Shown piece after piece: positions 45,125 to 52,705 of a stretch of DNA of 58,663 nucleotides. Origin of the DNA: Alphaproteobacteria bacterium (lineage in GTDB: Bacteria; Pseudomonadota; Alphaproteobacteria; Rhizobiales; Hyphomicrobiaceae); the NCBI GenBank assembly GCA_018819265.1, contig JAHJQI010000008.1, forward strand, positions 1 to 58,663. The letters are read 5' to 3'. Positions within the stretch are counted from its first letter, which is position 1, and every line of letters starts with the position of its first letter. A model generated the notes under the pieces. The model searched no databases. It was not told the origin of the DNA and saw only the letters and a program-made list of their open reading frames with translations. The translations under genes were made by a program, and so were the position numbers.

Positions 45125-47847
45125 GTCCGCCCCGCCGGCTTCAGCTTTCCAGTCCGCACCAGGCCTTCGCTCCCCTCGGGGATCTCAAGCTCGAACACCG
45201 TCGCCTGACGTTCCGTCGCCGCTTCCAGAACCCACCTTCCAGCCGACAGGCCTTCGGCCGCGAACTTGCCCGAAGCATTGGTAAAGAACTCGACCCGGCG
45301 GTCTGGATCGTCGGCACGGTAGGCTTCGCCCATCACCAGCCCGACCGCTTCGCCATTGGCATTCAGCAGCGTGCCATACACCGTCACCGAATGATCCGAA
45401 CCGACTTCGAGGAGATGCCCGCTCTGGTAGGACGGCCTGAGATCGAAGGCTCCCGCCCCCAGGCTGTAGCCGATCGGCAGGTCGGCGACATCGATCGGCA
45501 GTGTGGAATCCGTATAGACCGGAATCTGCGACACCAGGGCGGGGCCGAACTCGTCGGCCTGCGCCCGCACAACGTCGCCGTTGCGCACTTCCACCACCTT
45601 GCCGGCAAGGCTCTCATGGGGATGCACGATTGCGAACGCATCGCCGCGGATCGGCGCTCCCAGTGCGAACTTGCCGTCGGCGAAGGCGATTGCTGTTCCC
45701 ACACGCACGCTGGAGCGCTGGTTTTCGGGCGTCGAAGTAAGATCGTTCCATGAGAAGTCATCGAGGCCGGCGCGGTGCAGGACCTGCACCTCGGCACGGT
45801 TGCCATAGTAGGTCGCCGACGCCGTCGCTGCCCCACTGCTTTCATAACCGTAGCGCTGGACGTCGACACTCGTCGCCCAGCGGCCTATCCCCTGGCCGGC
45901 ATCCCGATTGGCGCTCACCGTCAGCGTGTCGTTGAGCGTATCGTAGGTCGATGAGACCCGCGTTGTCGCATCCGGCCTCAGGTAGACGCGCGCCGATATC
46001 CGGAACTCGCCGCCGTCCTCGAAGCCGGATCGCGACGGGTCGGAGTAGAAGTATTCGTTGGAATACCCGGCAGTAAGGCTGGCCGAAGCGATTCCAAAGC
46101 CGGTCGACAAGGTCAGATCTGCACCGAAGCGGTCCTTGTTGAACGTAAAGGGCGAGAAGATCTCGGGATCGTCCGCTGCGACCTGATAGCGTCCCGCCAC
46201 GGTGGCCGTCAGGTTCGGAGTCAGCATCATCGTGTAGTTGGCGGAGGCACGCATCGAATAGGGATACTGCGGATAGATGATATCGCCTTCCGCAAGAAGG
46301 TATTCGCCGGGCTTGCGAAAGTCGTCGCTCTGATAGTTTGCGGTCAGATACAGGCTGTCGCTGAGGCCCGTCAGCATCGACACCGGCCCCGTGAAATTCG
46401 ACAGCGCCCAGGTGGCTGAAGCCGCATAGCCGATGCCGGTTTCGCTGGAACTCACCGTACCTTCGAGCCCGAAGGCGCCCCAGGCGGTGGCGCGAAAGAC
46501 CCCGATGCCGCCCATCAACACGCCCGCGTCCGCCTGCATGTGCGCTTCCCCCGTCATCTCGTTCGAGAGCCCGTAACGAACGAAGCCGGTTCCAAAATAG
46601 TCGTCCTCGCGGTATTCGCGCTCGCTATCGACCAGCGTCGAGGCCACGCCGCCGCCAGCCGACCACTCGCTCTGTCCGGCGGCCAGCAGGTTATGGTCGA
46701 AGAACTGGGAAAAGCTGATGCTCTCCCTATGACCGGTACCGTCCGTGATGACGAGTTCGACTTCGTTGGCGCCGACGCCAAGCGGCAGATCGCGCAGGTT
46801 GTAGCCACCCGGCCGCAAGTCGAAACGCCGCAGGATCGCCCCGTTGACCAGGACTTCCACTTGCGAGGGTCGCGAGATCTGGAAGGAACTGCTGCCGGTT
46901 GGCCGCACGTTCTCACCGGGCGCAAGTTTGCGGTTCGACTTCTCAACCACGACGCCGAGCAGCGAGGGCGAATTCTGCATTGCTGTCGCAAGGGTATTTG
47001 TATCGCCGAGCTGAACCCGGATGCGGTCTTCCGGCCGGTCGTAGACGATCCGCGTCGAACGGCGCTTGAAGCCCTCGTCGTGCTGGTAGACGCAATAGGC
47101 CTCGATCGGGCAGGTGCTGGCATCGACGGCACCCTCGTAGGCGACTTCGTTCTCGATGACGAATCCGCCTGCCCGCATCACGCCCTGCAGGTCGAACCGC
47201 AGGCCGGTCTCGCTTTCGCCAGATCGGCTGAACCCGGCATCCCACACTTGGTCAACGCCCATCAGGACGTTGAGATAGCCCGAGAATTCGGAAGCAGCGG
47301 CTGCAACCGCGCTTGCCTGGCGGCGCGCATGCCCGCCGAGACTGAGCTCGGTCTCGCCGCGCTGATCGAGTTCGGGAAGAAAGTTCAGCTCCAGCAGCCC
47401 GCGATCGAATTCGAAGTTGAAGCCGGCCGCGCGCAGGTCCGCAAGCCTCACCTCGTGGCCGTTCATCGCGGCGAGGCGGGCAAGCGCCACCTCATCGACG
47501 GTGTCTTTGAGGATCTCACCAAGCTGGGATTTGGACAGGCTGATTTGATCGTCGGCTTCGATCCGCAGGTTGGCTTCGCCGAGCAGCGTGGCTCCATCCT
47601 TGACCGGGACCGGCAATTGAATCGCCCGCCCTGTCGTATTGATTCGACCGCTGTCGCCATCGACCGCGGCGCTGTCCGGAGCATCCGTTTCCGCAGCCTC
47701 GACAACGACAGCGTTGAAGGCCGCCGCTCCATACATGGCAAGAAAGATCGCGAGGATAAAGCCCAGCCGCAGAACACAGACGACAACGCGAAACCGCCCG
47801 GCTTTCACCAGGCGCGCCCTTTGCGCGTGTTTCGCTCTCTCGTTCAA
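45121..47847 (-). CDS. archaic chaperone-usher pilus usher
   Basis: The protein has 908 residues, usual for ushers. The N-terminal ~40 residues contain the signal region (LRLGFILAIFLAMYGAAAF). The body is a 24-strand barrel with QVEVLVNGAILRRFDLRPGGYNLRDLPL, typical of the usher plug and barrel region, and a C-terminal domain from about 800 (GHLLEVGSDHSVTVYGTLLN). It secretes and assembles pilus subunits across the outer membrane. Order in the operon (48761 to 44126) is pilin, chaperone, usher, tip subunit, as in Csu loci. A 47-base gap separates it from the chaperone. Confidence 0.9.
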   Translation of the reverse strand: MNERAKHAQRARLVKAGRFRVVVCVLRLGFILAIFLAMYGAAAFNAVVVEAAETDAPDSAAVDGDSGRINTTGRAIQLPVPVKDGATLLGEANLRIEADDQISLSKSQLGEILKDTVDEVALARLAAMNGHEVRLADLRAAGFNFEFDRGLLELNFLPELDQRGETELSLGGHARRQASAVAAAASEFSGYLNVLMGVDQVWDAGFSRSGESETGLRFDLQGVMRAGGFVIENEVAYEGAVDASTCPIEAYCVYQHDEGFKRRSTRIVYDRPEDRIRVQLGDTNTLATAMQNSPSLLGVVVEKSNRKLAPGENVRPTGSSSFQISRPSQVEVLVNGAILRRFDLRPGGYNLRDLPLGVGANEVELVITDGTGHRESISFSQFFDHNLLAAGQSEWSAGGGVASTLVDSEREYREDDYFGTGFVRYGLSNEMTGEAHMQADAGVLMGGIGVFRATAWGAFGLEGTVSSSETGIGYAASATWALSNFTGPVSMLTGLSDSLYLTANYQSDDFRKPGEYLLAEGDIIYPQYPYSMRASANYTMMLTPNLTATVAGRYQVAADDPEIFSPFTFNKDRFGADLTLSTGFGIASASLTAGYSNEYFYSDPSRSGFEDGGEFRISARVYLRPDATTRVSSTYDTLNDTLTVSANRDAGQGIGRWATSVDVQRYGYESSGAATASATYYGNRAEVQVLHRAGLDDFSWNDLTSTPENQRSSVRVGTAIAFADGKFALGAPIRGDAFAIVHPHESLAGKVVEVRNGDVVRAQADEFGPALVSQIPVYTDSTLPIDVADLPIGYSLGAGAFDLRPSYQSGHLLEVGSDHSVTVYGTLLNANGEAVGLVMGEAYRADDPDRRVEFFTNASGKFAAEGLSAGRWVLEAATERQATVFELEIPEGSEGLVRTGKLKPAGRT

Positions 47848-47894
47848 ATGACCCTCGAATCGGACCGGCGGGACAGTGCCAGCCGGCTTCTAAG

Positions 47895-48683
47895 TCACCT
47901 CCGCGAAGGGTCGAACGCGAGACTTGCCCGGATGCGGCGTGCATTGTCTGGAATTGGGAAAGGCAACACGAACTTGCGTCGCGAGCCTGGTTGCACGAGA
48001 CCGATCCCGACCTTCTGCTGCAGCTGGCCCGGGGGCACGGTCAGATCCCAACCTTCGCCCGCCAGTCGCAGGGTGCTGCGCGTGAACAGCGCATGCGTGC
48101 GCGACGGGTTCTGCACGGTCACCATCGGAAAGCGGCGGCCGGACTGGTCGGTGACGATATCTGTTGCGACGAGATCGAGTTGCGCCTGGCTTTTCGGCGG
48201 CGCGACGTTGACGAGCGCACCGAAGCTGACGGCCACCTGAAGGCCGCTGTGCCCCTTCGGCATGCGCACCGGGATCTGGGAAATGTTGACGATGTAGCTC
48301 TGGCTCTCCGCAAGCATCGGTTCGCCGACCCACTGAAGCCGGAACACCTGCGTACCACCTGCCGGGATCAGCGCCTGGGCAGGGAATACGAGGAAGTCTT
48401 CGCCGGCCTTGACGTTCTTGCGGCGGCCGTTCTCGTCGAGCTTGAACTTGTCGACGGTCACCTCGATCGGTAACGATACGCTTTCGGTATTCTGCACGAC
48501 GATCTGGCTGCGCCCCGCCCGTCCAACTGAAACGAGTTCGATGTGTGTTGGCGAAACGCTGAAGGCCAGTGCTCCGGGCACGCGAACGCCACCAACCCAG
48601 AACGCGGCGGCGAGCAGCAGCACGGCCGCCGCACAAATCCATCGGCAGTCCGAAGCGGATCCGCCCGTACCGAAACGCGTCAT
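47895..48683 (-). CDS. archaic chaperone-usher pilus chaperone
   Basis: The protein has 262 residues from the ATG at 48683 with a GGGGGA site. After the signal peptide (VRVPGALA) the immunoglobulin-like fold starts FSVSPTHIELVSVGRAGRSQ and contains the VFRLQWVG and AVSFGALVNVAP strands. It captures pilin subunits by donor-strand complementation in the periplasm. It lacks the FGL/FGS disulfide signatures of classical chaperones and matches the archaic CsuC type. Confidence 0.88.
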   Translation of the reverse strand: MTRFGTGGSASDCRWICAAAVLLLAAAFWVGGVRVPGALAFSVSPTHIELVSVGRAGRSQIVVQNTESVSLPIEVTVDKFKLDENGRRKNVKAGEDFLVFPAQALIPAGGTQVFRLQWVGEPMLAESQSYIVNISQIPVRMPKGHSGLQVAVSFGALVNVAPPKSQAQLDLVATDIVTDQSGRRFPMVTVQNPSRTHALFTRSTLRLAGEGWDLTVPPGQLQQKVGIGLVQPGSRRKFVLPFPIPDNARRIRASLAFDPSRR

Positions 48684-48760
48684 TGAGAATTCCCCCGTGC
48701 GTGCAAGAAGCGGCATTGCACGGAGCTGCTCGAGCTTCCGTCCCGACCGCGAGGCTGCAA

Positions 48761-49288
48761 CTATTGCGGTGTGATGGAAAGGCGCAGGGTATCCTGATAG
48801 ACACCTTCAACCAGCGGGTCGGTATTCCCGATCGGCGTGATCGAGACGACGATGTCGTCCGCACCGGGTGTCGCGCGGGTTGTGGCACCAAGAGATTCCG
48901 GACCTGTCGCCGTTGCCGTCGTTACCGTGCTGCCCGCTGCGATCGTTGCAAAGCCGGAGGTCGACGCCGTGTAGTTGATGACGTTCTCAAAGTTCAAGGC
49001 CGCTGCCGACGCGGTCGTCATCGCACCGTTCTGAGACTCAAGCGAGATATTGGTGGCCTTGTTGCAGACGACGGCATAGGTCCGGTCAGTCTGCGTCGCG
49101 GTGATGAAACCTGCCGTGACCAGCGCATCGAGATTGACCGTGTCGGCCGTTGGCGTCAGCGAGCCGGCGATTCTGCAGAACCCGGTAACGGTCGCCGTGA
49201 GATTGATGTCCTGGTCGGTCGCCATGGCTGAACCGGCGCCGGCAACCAGAGCCGCCGCAAGCGCGGCCGCCTTCCTGATGAGTTTCAT
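48761..49288 (-). CDS. spore-coat-U (SCPU) major pilin-like subunit
   Basis: The protein has 175 residues from the ATG at 49288. The signal peptide ends near SAMATDQDI. The mature domain begins with INLTATVTGFCRIAG (the Cys of the SCPU fold) and ends SVYQDTLRLSITPQ-like with conserved strand G. Single-domain SCPU subunits are the major fibre pilins (CsuA/B-like). The gene is first in the pilus operon, 77 bases before the chaperone. Confidence 0.85.
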   Translation of the reverse strand: MKLIRKAAALAAALVAGAGSAMATDQDINLTATVTGFCRIAGSLTPTADTVNLDALVTAGFITATQTDRTYAVVCNKATNISLESQNGAMTTASAAALNFENVINYTASTSGFATIAAGSTVTTATATGPESLGATTRATPGADDIVVSITPIGNTDPLVEGVYQDTLRLSITPQ

Positions 49289-49475
49289 GTCCACGAACCC
49301 TCTACGAATCCTGCTTGCGGCTGGGAATCGCCGCGTCAACTCCTCAAGATTAGCTAGGAGAGTTTAATCGAGTGTTAATAGGTGTACGGATTTGGCACGG
49401 CGGCGGTGTCGCGCTCGCTCGCGGCTGTCGGAAAAACTGGCTTCCAAGGCCGATCCGGATTTTTTCTCAGGTGAT

Positions 49476-49554
49476 GGTTCTGACATTTGCTCTGCACATT
49501 GCCGCAAGGGAACCAAATGTCAGAACCGGAACACTAGGAACTCTATGATTCTAG
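49476..49554. repeat. dispersed copy of composite palindrome A
   Basis: Arms GGTTCTGACATTTGCT-like (49476 on) and AAATGTCAGAACC (49515-49527) form a long hairpin. They are followed by GGAACACTAG (49528-49537) and then CTCTATGATTCTAG, the spacer found between units A, B and C in the 5681-6138 cluster. The left outer arm is missing, so the copy is truncated. The porin gene stop lies within the final CTAG. Confidence 0.8.
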
Positions 49555-50876
49555 AACGTTATCCGGCTACCCGCCAATATCGCGCTGAAGGGTTGAAGGG
49601 GCAGGCTCTGTGGCATAGGGCCCGAAGTGCTGGCTTCGATTTCGTAGCGGCGCAACGACAGATAGAAATCGATATCCATGCCGTCCAGCGTCTGCATGAC
49701 ACCGGCCCCGAACACGCTCGTTTCAGCCCTCAGTCCAATGATGCCGGCGCCTGTCGGACCGAGCGTGTCAAGATCGGCCTCGAGGCTGCGAGTGCCGTAA
49801 AAGTACTCCGAATAGGTGGTTGTCGCGCCGAGCTTTGTCAGCGACCAGGCTCGCGCCAGCTTGGCATAGAACCAGTGGTCGTCGCCTGCCGCGCTGGATG
49901 GGTTGATCGCAATGAATCCAGCCGCTGCCGTGGCGCTCAAACCGCTTGGTAAATGCTTGATGGAGATCGAACCGGCCACGGTGGCGCATTGAGCAAGCTC
50001 GTCGATGTCGCGGCATGGGCTGCGGCTGTCTTCCGCGTAGTAGGCGAACGCGGCGCCGCCCATCACTTTGAAATCGGCCGAGGTTTCCTCGTAGCGCAGA
50101 GCAACGGCGCTGACGCCGCCCATGCCCCAGCTCAGCGAACCCTGAAGCGTGCGTTCTTCCGGTGTGTCGAAACGAATGATGTTGGCCTCTTCCCCATCGC
50201 CGATGCCGTCTGCACCAAAAAGTGACCAGGTCGCACCATCGATCGGCAGTCGACCGCCACCACGACGCCGGAGCAGAAACCCACCATTCCAGTCGGCAAC
50301 AGAGGGGCTTGCGAAATCGTCCGTCGCGGAGAGATCGGATTCCGTGATGTGGTCGTGGGCTTCTGTCTGCTTACCCAGTCCGAGCGTGCCCACGTCTTCG
50401 TGGGCTATGTAGAAATGCGCAGCCCCGACGGCCGGGGCAGGCGTGAAGGAGGCGACGGTTTGACTGAGTTCGTCACTCGGATTGACCGGAACCTCGATTT
50501 CCAGCAAGAACCCAGCTCCCCATTTGGAGTCCACTTCTGCGTCGCCCGAAAACGTGAAGAAGCTTCCCCCGGACGTCGGATCCACGACATAGGCGTTGCT
50601 CTCTTGCTGATCGGACCAGTAGAGCACCGAACGCTGCAGCTTTCCCGATACTTCAAGCGACACTTGTCGCCCGGAAGCGGTGGCTGCCGACAGGTCGTCA
50701 ATACGCCGCTCGATATCCTGACAGCAAGTGCCGCCGGTTTCCGTTGCTGCCGCTGAGAAGGTGCCGAGAATTAGAAGCAATCCCGCCACGCAGATCCTTC
50801 CCCGCCACGGCAGCGATCGACTGGCAACGCTGCCGTTGATCTTTCCTGGCGCGTTCAGGTATGGCATCGCTGTCAT
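49551..50876 (-). CDS. porin-like outer-membrane beta-barrel protein
   Basis: The protein has 441 residues from the ATG at 50876; a GTG 23 codons upstream is another option. A signal peptide lies near residue 40 (ICVAGLLLILGTFSAAATE). The Cys pair after it and CQDIERRIDDLSAATASG resemble the N-terminus of alphaproteobacterial porins, followed by amphipathic strands such as SLEVSGKLQRSVLYWSD and YAKLARAWSL. It ends in SRITF, with the terminal Phe that BamA recognises. The TAG stop is provided by the palindrome repeat. Confidence 0.7.
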   Translation of the reverse strand: MTAMPYLNAPGKINGSVASRSLPWRGRICVAGLLLILGTFSAAATETGGTCCQDIERRIDDLSAATASGRQVSLEVSGKLQRSVLYWSDQQESNAYVVDPTSGGSFFTFSGDAEVDSKWGAGFLLEIEVPVNPSDELSQTVASFTPAPAVGAAHFYIAHEDVGTLGLGKQTEAHDHITESDLSATDDFASPSVADWNGGFLLRRRGGGRLPIDGATWSLFGADGIGDGEEANIIRFDTPEERTLQGSLSWGMGGVSAVALRYEETSADFKVMGGAAFAYYAEDSRSPCRDIDELAQCATVAGSISIKHLPSGLSATAAAGFIAINPSSAAGDDHWFYAKLARAWSLTKLGATTTYSEYFYGTRSLEADLDTLGPTGAGIIGLRAETSVFGAGVMQTLDGMDIDFYLSLRRYEIEASTSGPMPQSLPLQPFSAILAGSRITF

Positions 50877-51081
50877 GGGGCCTGGGTTTGCTCTTAAGTC
50901 GTTGAAACGCTCATGATTCGTCGTGCTTTGTAAAGCACGCGGCACATTCCTTCTTGGAGCTTGGCGACCTTCGCCCCGCTCCGAAAATGTGTGAATTCGA
51001 AATCAACCGCCAGAATTGGAGCATGCCACCGGAAATCGTGGCAGAAATAACTCAGCCGTCTCAAGTCAACAGCCGCAGTCT

Positions 51082-51780
51082 ATGGATCCCAGCACCCACA
51101 CCCCCGAAATCGAAGACCAGTTCGCTGCGGCCGGTTTCGCCGGCAGGATCGCGGTCCATTTGGCGCGAACCCCTGTCGCGGCTCGCGCGTGGCATCACCT
51201 CACGCCTTCGCTGGAGTCGACCGCCACACCGAAACGACGCCAGGATTTCGCCGATGGCCGGGAGTTGGCCAACAGGTGCCTCGCGACACTTGGATGCCAA
51301 CCGCAGACGATCGCTCGCGGCAAGCACCGCGATCCCCTATGGCCCGCCGGCATGTGCGGATCGATTACCCATACCGAGGGTCTCGCTGGAGCCCTTGCCG
51401 GCTTTCGACATGGCAACACTCTTGCCGGCGTTGGTTTGGACGCAGAACTCATCACGGACCTCGAAGCCGCAGACGTCGCGCACGTTTTTACAGAGCGCGA
51501 ACGACGCATCCTGGAAAATTCCTCCGCGCCGCTTCGCCCGCTGCTCGCCACCAGCCTGTTCAGCGCCAAGGAAGCGGTTTTCAAGGCGCAGTTCCCAATC
51601 ACGGGTCTCTTCGTCGACTTCGACCAGGTCTCGCTAGAACCGGCAGCAACAGCAACGCCGGGTAAATCTGGAAGGCTTCATGTACACCACGCCGTGCCGC
51701 AGCTGAGCCGCTTCAAGATCGCCGTGTTCTACAACGCAATCGGTGAATTCGTGGTCACCGGTTGCGTCATTGCCGGCTGA
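51082..51780 (+). CDS. 4'-phosphopantetheinyl transferase (EntD/Sfp-like)
   Basis: The protein has 232 residues from the ATG at 51082; the frame is open 22 codons further. The family features are MCGSITHTEGLAGALAGF (EntD-type, with the His-Thr pair), AGVGLDAELI with the metal-binding Asp-x-Glu, and SLFSAKEAVFKAQFP, the WxxKEAxxK-like motif. It transfers phosphopantetheine from CoA to a carrier-protein serine. The neighbouring NRPS-like gene has such a serine, so this is the likely activator. It is convergent with that operon, and the two stops are only 11 bases apart. Confidence 0.9.
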   Translation: MDPSTHTPEIEDQFAAAGFAGRIAVHLARTPVAARAWHHLTPSLESTATPKRRQDFADGRELANRCLATLGCQPQTIARGKHRDPLWPAGMCGSITHTEGLAGALAGFRHGNTLAGVGLDAELITDLEAADVAHVFTERERRILENSSAPLRPLLATSLFSAKEAVFKAQFPITGLFVDFDQVSLEPAATATPGKSGRLHVHHAVPQLSRFKIAVFYNAIGEFVVTGCVIAG

Positions 51781-51790
51781 TGCGCTGGTG

Positions 51791-52705
51791 TTATCTGGCT
51801 CCGAAATGGTACGAGGCAATTTCTGAAGCCGAGATTTTAGGGTTGCCGAGCGGGCGGTGGAAATATTGCAGAACCTCGAATTCGGGATCGCCATCGAAAC
51901 CGGTCGCCAGGTACTCGGCAAACTTCGAGGCCGCCTTTGCGTGCACGAAGTTCCATGTGATCGAAACCGAATCCTCAACGGCAATGACGTCGTGCAGCCA
52001 GCCGTGCGGGATATAGACCATTTCGCCCGGCCCCACCGTGCCATAAAAATCCGGCTCCACCGAAATACGGTCGAGTGCTTCCGCGCGCACATCGACGAAC
52101 CCGCCAAATGACGTCCCGTCACTTTCCTTTGTCAGTTCCTGAGCGCGTTTAGGATGGTAAAGGGCGACTTCCTTTTTGCCATAGAACTGGCAAACGACGG
52201 CATCGCTACAGAACGGATCGCGATGCATCCGCGTGCGCGCGCCCCGCGCCGCCACGAGCAGGCCGCGATAAGGGAAGGCATCCCGAACCGGATCCGCGCC
52301 GGCATTCGCGCGGCTGACAGGGACAACGAAGTTGTCGGTGGGCAGGCACGACGGGATGCGCCATAACGGGGCTACTCGGCCGAAAGCCTCATCGCCCCAG
52401 GAGAACTCGACATCCTTCAATTGATTGTACCAGCGCACATAGGGAACGTCTTCTTCCATGTCGCCGTCGAGCCCGAACCAGTTGTCGAGATAGTCCTCGA
52501 GCGTTTGAACGTCTTCCAGATCGAACAATGTGCCGTAGACAAGCGCGGTCAGATCTCCGATCCGGGAGCGCAGCGCATCGGGCTGCCACTGGTCTGCGGA
52601 ATAGTCTAATCCGCGCACGATCACGGGCGCGTTGGTTGCAACGAACTCGTTAATGAACTTATCCCGCGATGGCATGTCGATCGGGTCAATCAGAATGCTC
52701 ACCAT
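51791..52705 (-). CDS. JmjC/cupin-8 type Fe(II)/2-oxoglutarate oxygenase
   Basis: The protein has 304 residues. The fold starts with FINEFVATNAPVIVRGLD, the entry strand of the cupin-8 family, and the iron site is His161-x-Asp163 in TRMHRDPF with a later His234 in VYIPHGWLHDV. A 2-oxoglutarate/Lys-type strand lies in KKEVALYHPK. Such enzymes hydroxylate proteins, peptides or tethered amino acids. The start overlaps the NRPS stop by 7 bases, with GGAG upstream, so it is coupled to it. The substrate (perhaps the carrier-bound amino acid or the polymer) is inferred. Confidence 0.8.
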   Translation of the reverse strand: MVSILIDPIDMPSRDKFINEFVATNAPVIVRGLDYSADQWQPDALRSRIGDLTALVYGTLFDLEDVQTLEDYLDNWFGLDGDMEEDVPYVRWYNQLKDVEFSWGDEAFGRVAPLWRIPSCLPTDNFVVPVSRANAGADPVRDAFPYRGLLVAARGARTRMHRDPFCSDAVVCQFYGKKEVALYHPKRAQELTKESDGTSFGGFVDVRAEALDRISVEPDFYGTVGPGEMVYIPHGWLHDVIAVEDSVSITWNFVHAKAASKFAEYLATGFDGDPEFEVLQYFHRPLGNPKISASEIASYHFGAR

